The position numbers and the translations under genes were made by a program. Below are positions 26,391 through 35,299 of a stretch of DNA of 64,000 nucleotides, one piece after another (position 1 is the stretch's first letter; each line of letters starts with the position of its first letter). The DNA comes from Pseudomonas sp. 102515 (GTDB lineage: Bacteria; Pseudomonadota; Gammaproteobacteria; Pseudomonadales; Pseudomonadaceae). The DNA lies in assembly GCF_031085165.1 (NCBI RefSeq), contig NZ_JAVHTY010000003.1, forward strand, positions 434,001-498,000. The letters are read 5' to 3'. The notes beneath the pieces are model-generated. The model was given only the letters and a program-made list of their open reading frames with translations, did not search any database and had not been told where the DNA came from.

Positions 26391-27149
26391 TCAACGGCCA
26401 GCGGAAAGCCCGAAGTCGATGGGCAGGTCGGCGCCGGAAATGGCCGCCGCCTGGGGCTGGCAGAGGAAATAGACGAACTCGGCCACCTCTTCCGGCTGGA
26501 TGAAGCGCGCGGTCTCACCCTGGGGATAGCGATTGAGCAGGTTGCGACGATAGCCCGCCGGATCGCCGCTGCCGTAGTGGGCAGCCTGGAAGTCCAGCAT
26601 GGGGGTGTCGATGTCGCCTGGCGAGACGGCGTTGACCCGCACGCCATCGCGCGCCAGTTCCACCGCCAGATTCTGGCTGAAGAAGCGCACCGCTGCCTTG
26701 GCGGCACCATAGGCCGCTGCACCGGCGATGGGCTGACGCCCGGCTCCGCTAGCGACATTGATGATGACGCCGCGATTTTCCTTGAGGAAGGGAATGGCCG
26801 CCGAGCACATGAAGAAGGTGGCCTTGAGATTGACCGCCATCACCAGGTCGTAGTCATCCTCGGTAAAGGTCTCCACCTCGCCTTCGCGCCAGATGCCCGC
26901 GGCGTTGATCAGGGCATCCAGGCGCCCGGTACGGGCCATGACCTTGCTGACCAGGGACCGGCAGCCCTCGGCGCTGGAGATATCGGCGGTCACGCTGGAA
27001 TCCAGGCCGACGATGCCGTTCAGCCCATGCAGGCCCTCGGCATCGCGGTCGGCGGCGGCAACGCGCCAGCGACTCTGGGCGAAGCGTTGCGCCAGGGCGC
27101 GGCCGAGGCCGCCCGCGGCGCCGGTGATCAGGACGACGGGAGTGCTCAT
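26391..27149 (-). CDS. Short-chain dehydrogenase/reductase
   Basis: A 252-residue NAD(P)-dependent oxidoreductase. The cofactor motif is TGAAGGLG near residue 9, with NAAG near residue 85. The catalytic residues appear as N-V-A-S-G with YGAAK (near residue 150). The C-terminus ends in the usual SGADLPIDFGLS. The substrate is not evident. It is probably co-transcribed with the thioesterase downstream. Confidence 0.88.
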   Translation of the reverse strand: MSTPVVLITGAAGGLGRALAQRFAQSRWRVAAADRDAEGLHGLNGIVGLDSSVTADISSAEGCRSLVSKVMARTGRLDALINAAGIWREGEVETFTEDDYDLVMAVNLKATFFMCSAAIPFLKENRGVIINVASGAGRQPIAGAAAYGAAKAAVRFFSQNLAVELARDGVRVNAVSPGDIDTPMLDFQAAHYGSGDPAGYRRNLLNRYPQGETARFIQPEEVAEFVYFLCQPQAAAISGADLPIDFGLSAGR

Positions 27150-27217
27150 GACGCTTCCTCCGGAGTAATGGCCTTATCCAGACCCGTGTCGGGCAGGGTC
27201 GTTCAGTACCGGCCCGG

Positions 27218-27619
27218 TCAGCCTTCCAGCCAGACGTCGCGGGCCCAGATCCAGACCGAATCCCAGGATTCGTCGGTCAGGTCGCCGTCTTCCCACAACA
27301 GTACCTCGCCTTCCTGGCTGACGCAGTAGTAGCCGTCGTCGCTGGCGCAGAGGGGAATGTACTCCCGCGGCAGGCCTTCGTCCCAGGCGGTGGCTGCCAC
27401 TTCCGGCAGGTAGGTATGGGACTGGGGATCGGTGACGGTCACCGGCTCGATACGGCCATAGACCACGTCGCTGACGGTCAGCAGGAATTCACGGAATTCC
27501 GGCGGCAGGCTGATGAGCAGTTCTTCCTCGATCTCGACCAGCAGGTCTTCGTCGGGCAGCTCCAGGGGTACGGGAACGGGTTCGTTTTCTTCACGCAGGC
27601 GTTCGATGACGTCTTCCAT
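27218..27619 (-). CDS. SMI1/KNR4-family protein
   Basis: A 133-residue acidic cytoplasmic protein from MEDVIERLREENEPVP. The block LPPEFREFLLTVSDVVYG and the C-terminal aromatic WDSVWIWARDVWLEG fit the SMI1/KNR4 (SUKH) superfamily, which includes immunity proteins of contact-dependent toxins and housekeeping orphans. No toxin gene is adjacent, so an immunity role is not supported here. Upstream in-frame sequence to 27670 could extend it but lacks family similarity. Confidence 0.75.
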   Translation of the reverse strand: MEDVIERLREENEPVPVPLELPDEDLLVEIEEELLISLPPEFREFLLTVSDVVYGRIEPVTVTDPQSHTYLPEVAATAWDEGLPREYIPLCASDDGYYCVSQEGEVLLWEDGDLTDESWDSVWIWARDVWLEG

Positions 27620-27756
27620 AGCAGGCCTCTCTCGAAATGCGCGCCGGATAAAGGGAAAAGAGGCGCGCAAGGTTAGCAGTTCAGTCCGGGATAACGGCAG
27701 CTTCCGTGCGGACTTGATAGCGGTTTCGAGAGATGTTCGGCAGGCGGCGCCCAGGA

Positions 27757-27784
27757 AAAAGCCCGGCGTAGAGCCGGGCTTTTC
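27757..27784 (-). terminator. Rho-independent terminator (bidirectional) after the Tim44-like gene
   Basis: An 11-bp stem (AAAAGCCCGGC with GCCGGGCTTTT) and GTAGA loop. On the minus strand it directly follows the Tim44-like gene and the stem runs into a T-tract. Confidence 0.85.
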
Positions 27785-27799
27785 GGTGACGCGCCCTTA

Positions 27800-28657
27800 T
27801 CAGGCGTTCTGGCGGATACCGGCCAGCAGCCAGGGCTGGTTCTCGCCCGCCATGCGCTCCATGCGCCAGCTTTCGCTGAACGGCTGGCCCTGGTCGAAGC
27901 GCGATTCCTTGGACACACCGTTGAAGGTGATGGTGGCGATGGTCTTGCCTTGCAGATCCTCGACACCGTCCAGGGTAGCGTTCAGGTTCTCGATGTAGGT
28001 GGACTGGAAGCCTTCGCCCAGAGCAGCGCGCTCGTCACGCAGCCACTGCAGCATCTGCGGGGTGACGAACTCGGAGATCTTGTCCATCTCGTTGGCGTCC
28101 CAGTGCTGCTGCAGGCTCATGAAGTGATCACGACCGGCCGCCACGAAGCGCTCGGCATTGAACCAGCTCGGTGCGTTGATCACCGGTGCGGCACCAGCAG
28201 CGGCACCCCCGAACAGACCGCCATTGTTGGGCTGGTTGGGCATCTCGCGCTGCATGGGCGCATGACCCGCCACGGCGGGCTGCGGACCAGCCTGCTGCTT
28301 GCGACGGGCGATCAGGCGGAAGATCACGAAGGCGATGAGGGCCAGGATCAGGAAGTCGAAGAACTGGAAGCCTTCGAAGCCGTCGCCCATGAACATGGAG
28401 GCCAGCAGACCACCGGCGGCGATACCGGCCAGCGGGCCGAGCCAGCGCGAGGCGCCACTGGGACGGGCAGCGGCGGCGGCGCCAGCACCGGCGGCAGGAG
28501 CGGCCATGCCCGGTTGCTGGGTCGGCGCGGCCTGGCGGGTCTGGTGGATGGGCGCGGCGCCAGCGGACTTGCCGGCGCCCATGCGTTTGGCATTGGCATC
28601 CAGGCTGAGCGTGAGGCCCAGGCACAGGATCATGAAGAAGCTCATCAGGCGTTGCAT
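27800..28657 (-). CDS. Tim44/TimA-like domain membrane protein
   Basis: A 285-residue protein beginning with a signal sequence (MQRLMSFFMILCLGLTLSLDANA). An Ala/Pro/Gln-rich linker and two hydrophobic stretches follow (GPLAGIAAGGLLASMFMG and FFDFLILALIAFVIFRLIA). The C-terminal Tim44-like domain (about residues 150-285) includes RDHFMSLQQHWDANEMDKI and FVTPQMLQWL. Bacterial Tim44-domain proteins are of uncertain function, perhaps lipid- or respiratory-complex-associated. A strong terminator follows. Confidence 0.83.
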   Translation of the reverse strand: MQRLMSFFMILCLGLTLSLDANAKRMGAGKSAGAAPIHQTRQAAPTQQPGMAAPAAGAGAAAAARPSGASRWLGPLAGIAAGGLLASMFMGDGFEGFQFFDFLILALIAFVIFRLIARRKQQAGPQPAVAGHAPMQREMPNQPNNGGLFGGAAAGAAPVINAPSWFNAERFVAAGRDHFMSLQQHWDANEMDKISEFVTPQMLQWLRDERAALGEGFQSTYIENLNATLDGVEDLQGKTIATITFNGVSKESRFDQGQPFSESWRMERMAGENQPWLLAGIRQNA

Positions 28658-28928
28658 GTGGTGTTCTCTCTGTGAAGAGTCTGGTGTTGGATACATCTTG
28701 CGCTGCCCGGTCAAGTACAGCCAGCGTGAATTGTTTCGGTATTTTGCCCTGTCGGCGTTCCCTGGAAGCCATGCGCCAAGTGCTTGCGACGGTTGAAAAT
28801 TTCCAAGCACATCAATCTATTACAGATTTTTGCAAAATCCGTCACAAGAGTTTGCAGGTGCTAGTCTTGGACTCCAGTCAGCGCAGGTGTCGGGAGATTG
28901 CCCGGCCCGTCATAGGAGGGCCCGGCCG

Positions 28929-30689
28929 ATGCATGCTCTAGCTTTTATCCAGGACATGGCCGTCATCATGCTGGTGGCCGGCGTGGTGACCATCCTCTTC
29001 CACCGCCTCAAGCAGCCCGTGGTCCTGGGCTATATCCTCGCCGGCTTCATCATCGGACCCCACACCCCGCCATTCGGTCTGATCCACGACGAAGAAAGCA
29101 TCAAGACCCTCGCCGAGGTGGGGGTCATCTTCCTGATGTTCAGCCTCGGTCTGGAATTCTCGCTGCGCAAGCTGTTCCGGGTGGGCGCCACGGCCTTCAT
29201 CGCCGCCTTCCTCGAGATCAGCCTGATGCTCTGGCTGGGCTACCAGGTGGGGCAGATGTTCGGCTGGTCGCACATGGATTCGCTGTTCCTCGGCGCCATC
29301 CTGGCCATCTCCTCGACCACCATCATCGTCAAGGCGCTCAACGAGCTGAAGATGAAGCACGAGCGCTTCGCCCAGCAGATCTTTGGCGTGCTGATCGTCG
29401 AGGACATCCTCGGCATCGGCATCATCGCCCTGCTGTCGGGCCTGGCGGTGAGCGGCTCGGTGGAGCCGGGCGCGGTGGCCTCGACCCTGGGCAAGCTGAG
29501 TCTGTTCATGATCGTGGCCCTGGTCATCGGCATCCTGCTGGTACCGCGCCTGCTGGCCTACGTGGCCAAGTTCGACAGCAACGAGATGCTGCTGATCACG
29601 GTGCTGGGACTGTGCTTCGGCTTCTGCCTGCTGGTGGCCAAGCTGGAATACAGCGTGGTACTGGGCGCCTTCCTGATCGGCGCCATCATGGCCGAGTCGC
29701 GCCAGCTGCTGAAGATCGAGAAGCTGGTGGAGCCACTGCGCGACATGTTCAGCGCCATCTTCTTCGTCGCCATCGGCCTGCTGCTCGATCCCAAGGTGCT
29801 GGTGGAGTACGCCTGGCCGATCACCGTCATCAGCGTCGCCGTAGTCCTGGGCAAGATCCTCGCCTGCAGCCTGGGGACCCTGATCGCCGGCAACGACGGT
29901 CGGACTTCGCTGCGGGTCGGCATGGGTCTGGCGCAGATCGGCGAGTTCTCCTTCATCATCGCCACCCTGGGGATCACCCTGGGCGTCACCAGCCATTTCC
30001 TCTATCCGGTGGCGGTGGCCGTGTCGGCGGTCACCACGCTGCTCACGCCCTATCTGATCAAGGCCGCCGATCCACTGGCGCTGTGGATCGGTCGCTGGCT
30101 GCCGCAGCCCCTGCAGCGGGTGCTGGGCATCTATGGCGAATGGCTGCGCAGCATCCAGCCCCAGGGCGAGAAGGCGGTCCTGGCCGGCATGATGAGACGC
30201 ATCCTGCTGCAGGTCGGCATCAACCTGTCGCTGGTCATCGCCATCTTCCTGGGTGGGGCCTATTTCGCCGGCGGACTGGCGGGCTGGCTCAGCGCCTGGA
30301 TCGTCGATCCCGACCTGCAGAAGGCCTGCATCTGGGGCGGGGCGTTGCTGCTGTCACTGCCCTGCCTGATCGCCGCCTATCGCAAGCTCAAGGCCCTGGC
30401 CATGCTGATGGCCGAACTCAGCGTGCGGCAGAACCAGGCCGGGCGCTATACGCAGCCGGTACGGCGACTGGTCAGCGAGTTGATCCCCCTGCTGTCGCTG
30501 GCCGGCATCCTGGTGCTGCTGGCCGCCCTGAGCAGCAGCATCCTGCCGCGCGGCGAGCTGTTGCTGCTGATCGGCCTGGTCGCGGTGGTGGTGATCGCGG
30601 TGCTGTGGCGCTGGTTCATCCGTGTCCATTCGCGACTGCAGATCGCCTTCATCGAAACCCTGGAGCAGGACAAGGGCGGACACCATTAG
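28929..30689 (+). CDS. Cation:proton antiporter, KefB/CPA2 family without RCK domain
   Basis: A 586-residue integral membrane antiporter. The first segments include LFHRLKQPVVLGYILAGFIIGPHTPPF, and the core has EYSVVLGAFLIGAIMAES and GMGLAQIGEFSFIIATLG, typical of CPA2 exchangers. Unlike the ybaL-like gene at 24054, it has no TrkA-N nucleotide-binding domain. The last 200 residues form further hydrophobic segments ending in a basic tail. The ATG at 28929 follows GGAGGGCCC. Cation specificity is not readable. Confidence 0.85.
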   Translation: MHALAFIQDMAVIMLVAGVVTILFHRLKQPVVLGYILAGFIIGPHTPPFGLIHDEESIKTLAEVGVIFLMFSLGLEFSLRKLFRVGATAFIAAFLEISLMLWLGYQVGQMFGWSHMDSLFLGAILAISSTTIIVKALNELKMKHERFAQQIFGVLIVEDILGIGIIALLSGLAVSGSVEPGAVASTLGKLSLFMIVALVIGILLVPRLLAYVAKFDSNEMLLITVLGLCFGFCLLVAKLEYSVVLGAFLIGAIMAESRQLLKIEKLVEPLRDMFSAIFFVAIGLLLDPKVLVEYAWPITVISVAVVLGKILACSLGTLIAGNDGRTSLRVGMGLAQIGEFSFIIATLGITLGVTSHFLYPVAVAVSAVTTLLTPYLIKAADPLALWIGRWLPQPLQRVLGIYGEWLRSIQPQGEKAVLAGMMRRILLQVGINLSLVIAIFLGGAYFAGGLAGWLSAWIVDPDLQKACIWGGALLLSLPCLIAAYRKLKALAMLMAELSVRQNQAGRYTQPVRRLVSELIPLLSLAGILVLLAALSSSILPRGELLLLIGLVAVVVIAVLWRWFIRVHSRLQIAFIETLEQDKGGHH

Positions 30690-30869
30690 GCCGCTTTTGC
30701 GGAATCCAGCCATTGCCGGCTGGGGATCGACGCGGCAGAATCGCTCTAAGTCGCCCGTTTGAATGAACGGGACGATGGCAAGGGAATGCGCAATGCAGGA
30801 AATCGGCTTGGCCGCTTTCTGCCGTCCGGCAATCTCCCACCGGCGGTCAGGCCCTTTTCCTGCGCCCCT

Positions 30870-31298
30870 TCAAGGTCGCCAGGCGAGCAGCAGCACGCCC
30901 CCGCCGATGGCGGCGATGCCGCACCACTGGCGCAGGTCCAGGCGCTCACCCAGCAGCGCCACGCCAAAGATCGCCACCAGCACCACGCTCAGCTTGTCCA
31001 CCGGCGCCACCAGCGACGCCGGGCCCAGCTTGAGCGCCCGGTAGTAGCACAGCCAGGACAGGCCGGTGGCCACGCCGGAGAGCACCAGGAACAGATAGCT
31101 GCGCCCGGCGATGCTGGCCAGGGGTTGCGCCTGCCCGGTGGCCAGGACGATGGCCGCCAGGACCACCACGACCACCAGGGTGCGCAGCAGGGTGGCGAAA
31201 TCAGCGTTGACGTGTTCCACGCCTAGCTTGCCGAAGATGGCGGTCAGGGCGGCGAAGGCCGCCGCCAGGAGCGCCCAGAACAGCCAGGAGGTCGTCAT
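30870..31298 (-). CDS. EamA-family (single-domain DMT) membrane protein
   Basis: A 142-residue hydrophobic protein with about five membrane segments, equal to one EamA domain. Recognisable blocks are ALTAIFGKLGVEHVNADFAT at the N-terminus and ALLGERLDLRQWCGIAAIGGGVLLL at the C-terminus. Such half-size DMT proteins usually act as dimers; the substrate is unknown. It is 2 bp downstream of uvrD on the same strand, so it is probably co-transcribed. Confidence 0.85.
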   Translation of the reverse strand: MTTSWLFWALLAAAFAALTAIFGKLGVEHVNADFATLLRTLVVVVVLAAIVLATGQAQPLASIAGRSYLFLVLSGVATGLSWLCYYRALKLGPASLVAPVDKLSVVLVAIFGVALLGERLDLRQWCGIAAIGGGVLLLAWRP

Positions 31299-31300
31299 CG

Positions 31301-33469
31301 CTAGAGGGGTTCGAGCTTGGCGTAGCTCACCATCAGCCACTTGCTGCCGTCGGACTTGAAGTTCACCTGCACCCGGGCATGGGCGCCGGAGCCCTCGTAG
31401 TTGAGGATGACGCCGTCGCCGAACAGTGCGTGGCGTACCGGCTGACCGAGGCTGAAGGTGGTTTCCGGCACCGGTGCCTGGGCAAAGAGGTTGGGACGAC
31501 TGCCGGCGAAGGGCTGCTTGACCGCATTGGACAGGCGTACCTCCTGGATCAGGCCATCCGGTACCTCGCGGACGAAGCGCGAAACCTTGTTGTAGGTCTC
31601 GCTGCCGTAGAGTCGGCGGGTCTCCGCATAGCTCATCACCAGCCGGCGCATGGCGCGGGTGATACCCACATAGGCCAGGCGGCGTTCCTCCTCCAGACGG
31701 CCAGGCTCTTCCAGGCTCATCTTGTGCGGGAACAGGCCTTCTTCCATGCCGGCCAGGAACACCAGGGGGAATTCCAGGCCCTTGGCACTGTGCAGGGTCA
31801 TCAGCTGGACGCTGTCTTCATGGCTGTCGGCCTGGGTGTCCCCGGATTCCAGGGCGGCGTGGTCGAGGAAGGCCGCCAGGGGCGTCATCTCCTCGTCGCC
31901 GCTGAAATCGAAGGAGCGCGCGGCGCTGACCAGTTCTTCCAGGTTTTCCACCCGCGCCTGACCCTTTTCGCCCTTTTCTTCCTTGTGGAAGGTGACCAGG
32001 CCGGTCTGCTCGATGATCTGCTGCACCAGGTTGTGCAGGGACAGGTCCTCGGCCTTGAGGGCCAGGGTATCGACCAGCTCGACGAAGACGTTGAGCGCCG
32101 AGGCGGCGCGACCCGACACCGCGCGGGCGCCGACCAGGTCGTGCAGCGCCTGCCACAGCGAGGTGTTCTGGGCCCGCGCGGCGCTGCGCAGCGCCTCCAC
32201 GGTCTTCTCGCCGATGCCCCGTGGCGGCACGTTGATCACCCGCTCCAGGGCGGCATCGTCGTGGCGATGCTGGATCAGCCGCAGGTAGGCCATGGCGTTC
32301 TTGATTTCGGCGCGCTCGAAGAATCTCAGGCCGCCATAGATGCGATAGGGGATCTTCTCGCGCAGCAGGGCCTCTTCCAGCACCCGCGACTGGGCGTTGG
32401 AGCGGTAGAGGATGGCCATTTCGCTGCGCCGGCTGCCCTTCTTGAACTCGCTCTCGATGGTCTCGACGATATAGCGGGCTTCGTCGTGCTCGTTGAAGCC
32501 GGCATAGAGGGTGATGGCCTCGCCTTCGCCGGTATCGGTCCACAGCTCCTTGCCGAGGCGGCCGAAGTTGTGGGCGATCAGGCCGTTGGCGGCCTTGAGA
32601 ATGGTGTCGGTGGAGCGGTAGTTCTGCTCCAGGCGAATGATCTCGGCCGAGAAGTCCTCGTTGAACTGCTGGATGTTCTCGATCTTGGCGCCGCGCCAGC
32701 CATAGATGGACTGGTCGTCGTCGCCCACCACCATGAGGCTGGCGCCATTCTGGGCGAGGTGCTTGAGCCAGGCGTACTGGACGGCGTTGGTGTCCTGGAA
32801 TTCGTCCACCAGCAGGTGCTGGAAGCGCCGCTGGTAGTGTTCCAGCAGGCTGGGATTGTTGCGCCAGAGATCCAGGGCGCGCAGCAGCAGCTCGGAGAAG
32901 TCGATCACTCCGGCGCGGGCACAGGCTGCCTCGTAGGCTTCGTAGATGCTGCGCATGGTGCTCAGGAAGAGGTCACCGGCGGCCTGGATGTGCTGCGGCC
33001 GCAGGCCTTCGTCCTTCTGGCCGTTGATGAACCACTGTGCCTGGCGCGCCGGCCAGCGCTGCTCGTCGAGGCCCAGCTCGCGGATCACCCGCTTGACGAT
33101 GCGCTGCTGGTCGTCGCTGTCGAGGATCTGGAAATTCTGCGACAGCCCCGCTTCCTGCCAATGCGCCCGCAACAGGCGGTGGGCCAGGCCGTGGAAGGTA
33201 CCGACCCACATGCCCTGCGGACTCATGCCGAGCAATTGCTCGATGCGGTGGCGCATCTCGGCGGCGGCCTTGTTGGTGAAGGTCACCGAGAGGATGGAGT
33301 GCGGCGAGGCGCGCTCGACCTGGATCAGCCAGGCGATGCGGTGCACCAGCACCCGGGTCTTGCCCGAGCCGGCACCGGCCAGGACGAGTTGGCGACCCAG
33401 GGGCGCGGCCACGGCCTGACGTTGGGCATCGTTGAGAGAATTGAGCAGCAGGGAGATGTCGTCGTTCAT
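31301..33469 (-). CDS. uvrD: DNA helicase II UvrD
   Basis: A 722-residue superfamily 1A 3'-5' helicase for nucleotide excision and mismatch repair. Motifs in order: AGAGSGKTRVL (I, near residue 32), TFTNKAAAEM, DEFQDTN (II), GDDDQSIYGWRGA (III), QNYRS (IV), LMTLHSAKGLEF (V) and VGITRAMRRL (VI). The C-terminal tail has the Tudor-like GDGVILNYEG segment that binds RNA polymerase. It is full length. Confidence 0.96.
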   Translation of the reverse strand: MNDDISLLLNSLNDAQRQAVAAPLGRQLVLAGAGSGKTRVLVHRIAWLIQVERASPHSILSVTFTNKAAAEMRHRIEQLLGMSPQGMWVGTFHGLAHRLLRAHWQEAGLSQNFQILDSDDQQRIVKRVIRELGLDEQRWPARQAQWFINGQKDEGLRPQHIQAAGDLFLSTMRSIYEAYEAACARAGVIDFSELLLRALDLWRNNPSLLEHYQRRFQHLLVDEFQDTNAVQYAWLKHLAQNGASLMVVGDDDQSIYGWRGAKIENIQQFNEDFSAEIIRLEQNYRSTDTILKAANGLIAHNFGRLGKELWTDTGEGEAITLYAGFNEHDEARYIVETIESEFKKGSRRSEMAILYRSNAQSRVLEEALLREKIPYRIYGGLRFFERAEIKNAMAYLRLIQHRHDDAALERVINVPPRGIGEKTVEALRSAARAQNTSLWQALHDLVGARAVSGRAASALNVFVELVDTLALKAEDLSLHNLVQQIIEQTGLVTFHKEEKGEKGQARVENLEELVSAARSFDFSGDEEMTPLAAFLDHAALESGDTQADSHEDSVQLMTLHSAKGLEFPLVFLAGMEEGLFPHKMSLEEPGRLEEERRLAYVGITRAMRRLVMSYAETRRLYGSETYNKVSRFVREVPDGLIQEVRLSNAVKQPFAGSRPNLFAQAPVPETTFSLGQPVRHALFGDGVILNYEGSGAHARVQVNFKSDGSKWLMVSYAKLEPL

Positions 33470-33566
33470 CGCCGCATTCTACCGATGCGGTGGAAGGAGC
33501 GCCAAACCGGACGGATGGGAGGCGAGGCGGGTGGCGCGGGGCAGGCGAACGCCCGGGACCGGCGCG

Positions 33567-34013
33567 TCAGGCGCCGGTCGTCGGCACCGGAGGTGCCGGA
33601 GACCTCGTGGGGTCCAGACGATCTTGCGGTAGGTGAAGTAGACGTCTTCCAGGTGGGTGAAGTGCGCCATGCTCGGGTCCTGGCAGTTGGGCATGCGCGA
33701 CTGGACATCGACGATGATGGCGCCCTCCAGCTCGAGGGTGAAGTAGTGCTCCTGAGTGCCGGTGGCCGAGATGCGGTACCACTCCAGGCGGCACTTGCCG
33801 AGGCGTTCGCTGGAGGTGAGGGGACGCGCTGGCCGGTGGACTGACCCGACTGGGGATCGCGGGGAACGATCACCTGGTGATTGAGGGCCTGGACCAGGAT
33901 CTGGTCTTCGTGGCCTTCCTGGAAGATGTTGCCGACCGAGTCCTCGGTAATGGTGCCGGCGGTGACCAGACCTTGCCTGGTGCCTTCGAGGGACAGGTAC
34001 GCAGGGTTGGCAT
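33567..34013 (-). pseudogene. hcp: Degraded hcp (type VI secretion tube protein)
   Basis: Fragments of Hcp are spread over different reading frames. After the ATG at 34013 a lost base shifts the frame (MPT, then PAYLSLEGTRQGL). The N-terminal part runs through EDSVGNIFQEGHEDQILVQA to PRDPQSGQSTGQRV. About 20 codons are then missing and the frame changes to SSERLGKCRLEWYR, GTQEHYFTLELE and SMAHFTHLEDVYFTYRKIVW. A further shift brings back HEVSGTSGADD. The remnant is about 70 bp shorter than an intact gene. No other type VI genes are nearby. The exact right boundary is uncertain. Confidence 0.88.
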
Positions 34014-34204
34014 GGTGCGCTCCTTGCCTGGTGATAGGGCTTTTTGGTCCGGGTACCAGGACTTGACAAGGGCCATGCCAGAACTGGAAAAATCCTTTCT
34101 GATCAGTGGCTTGCAAAAGGACTACAAGGTGTGGGCAGGACTACTGCATGCCACTGCCCAGGAATCTGCGCAAGGCCGTGCGCAGAGCGGTTCAAAAGCT
34201 GCTC

Positions 34205-34246
34205 CGGCACTTGGTAGTCACCTGTCCAGGAGACTACCAAGTGCCG
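34205..34246. repeat. 15-bp perfect inverted repeat
   Basis: Arms CGGCACTTGGTAGTC and GACTACCAAGTGCCG pair perfectly around a 12-nt loop. Transcribed in either direction it would form a very stable hairpin. On the minus strand it is followed by AGCAGCTTTTG, weakly terminator-like. It may be a terminator, a structured RNA or a mobile-element end. Confidence 0.7.
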
Positions 34247-34304
34247 ATGGGAGTGCGAAAAAGACCGTGCTGAATCGTAATGACCAAGAGCCTTGGCGAC
34301 CGTT

Positions 34305-34331
34305 ATGTAGTATAAGTACGACGCACTACAT
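34305..34331. promoter_or_regulatory. Candidate operator of the RpiR-family regulator
   Basis: ATGTAGT (34305-34311) and ACTACAT (34325-34331) form a perfect dyad with a 13-bp spacer, 25 bp before the regulator start. HexR-like RpiR proteins bind TGTA-N-TACA type dyads, so autoregulation is plausible. Confidence 0.4.
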
Positions 34332-34355
34332 CCGCCCGCTAGACGAGATACGCCT

Positions 34356-35225
34356 GTGAACCTCATGCAACACATTGCTCAATCCCGCCACCTGCTGCGC
34401 AAGTCGGAGCTCAAGGTCGCCGAGCAGGTCATGGTGGATCCGGCTGCCGTCATGCACAGCTCCATGGCCGACCTTGCCCACAACGTCGGCGTGAGCGAGC
34501 CCACCATCGTGCGTTTCTGCCGGGCCATCGGTTGCGATGGCTTCCAGGATCTCAAGCTGCGCCTGGCGCAGAGCCTGGCGGCGGGCGCCAGTTTCGGTCA
34601 GTTCGCCATCCACGAGAACGATGCGGTGGAAGACTTCAGCCTGAAGATCTTCGATACCACCCTGCACACCCTCATGGACGTGCGCGAGCGCCTAGACATG
34701 CGGGCGTTGGAAACGGCCATCGAGGCGATCGCCAAGGCGCAACGGGTGATGTTCTACGGCTTCGGCGCCTCGGGCTCGGTGGCCAACGACGCCCAGCACA
34801 AGTTCTTTCGCCTGCAGCTCAGCGCCACCGCCTATTCCGATCCGCACATGCAGGCCATGTCGGCGGCGACCCTGACGCCTTCCGACGCCGCCATCTGCAT
34901 CTCCCAGTCGGGGCGCTCCAAGGACCTGCTGATCACCGCCAATCTGGTACGCGACAACGGCGCGGCCCTGATCACCATCTGCCCGGGACAGACCCCGCTG
35001 GCCGACCTGTCCACGGTCAACATCGCCATCGACGTGCACGAAGACACCGACATCTATGTGCCCTTGACCTCGCGCATCGCCCACCTGGTGGTGATCGATG
35101 TGCTGGCCATGGGCGTGGCCATGTCCCGTGGTCCGGCGCTGGTCGAGCACCTCAAGGGCGTAAAGCGCAGCCTGCGCAGTCTGCGGCTGTCGTCGAAGTC
35201 GACCAAGCACAGCGACACCCAATAG
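34356..35225 (+). CDS. RpiR/HexR-family transcriptional regulator
   Basis: A 289-residue regulator with an N-terminal helix-turn-helix (ADLAHNVGVSEPTIVRFCRAIG, about residues 37-60). A C-terminal SIS domain follows (FYGFGASGSVANDAQHKFFR and ISQSGRSKDL), which normally senses a phosphosugar. It resembles the HexR paralogue located beside the pyruvate carboxylase genes in P. aeruginosa. A GTG start is used here; ATG at 34365 is an alternative. A dyad upstream may be its operator. Confidence 0.88.
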   Translation: MNLMQHIAQSRHLLRKSELKVAEQVMVDPAAVMHSSMADLAHNVGVSEPTIVRFCRAIGCDGFQDLKLRLAQSLAAGASFGQFAIHENDAVEDFSLKIFDTTLHTLMDVRERLDMRALETAIEAIAKAQRVMFYGFGASGSVANDAQHKFFRLQLSATAYSDPHMQAMSAATLTPSDAAICISQSGRSKDLLITANLVRDNGAALITICPGQTPLADLSTVNIAIDVHEDTDIYVPLTSRIAHLVVIDVLAMGVAMSRGPALVEHLKGVKRSLRSLRLSSKSTKHSDTQ

Positions 35226-35299
35226 TCGTCTCGCTGTCGCCAAACCGTCACCTGTTAGGGTGAAGCTGCCCATTCCGATCCCAGCCCGGAGGAATTGGC

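Larger units (their letters stand above)
34014..34355. other. Gene-free spacer with two inverted repeats between hcp remnant and rpiR-type gene
   Basis: No credible gene is seen in these 342 bp. Two structures stand out: a 15-bp perfect inverted repeat at 34205-34246, and a 7-bp dyad at 34305-34331 just before the regulator gene. They are listed separately. The rest is featureless; promoters could not be assigned with confidence. Confidence 0.6.

Noticed and set aside
31379-33844. 821-codon open frame antisense to uvrD
   Set aside because: Shadow of uvrD and the hcp remnant; repetitive Gly/Val/His composition and no domain.
33470-34355. Intact type VI secretion island
   Set aside because: Only hcp fragments are found; no VgrG, Tss, ClpV or effector genes lie nearby.
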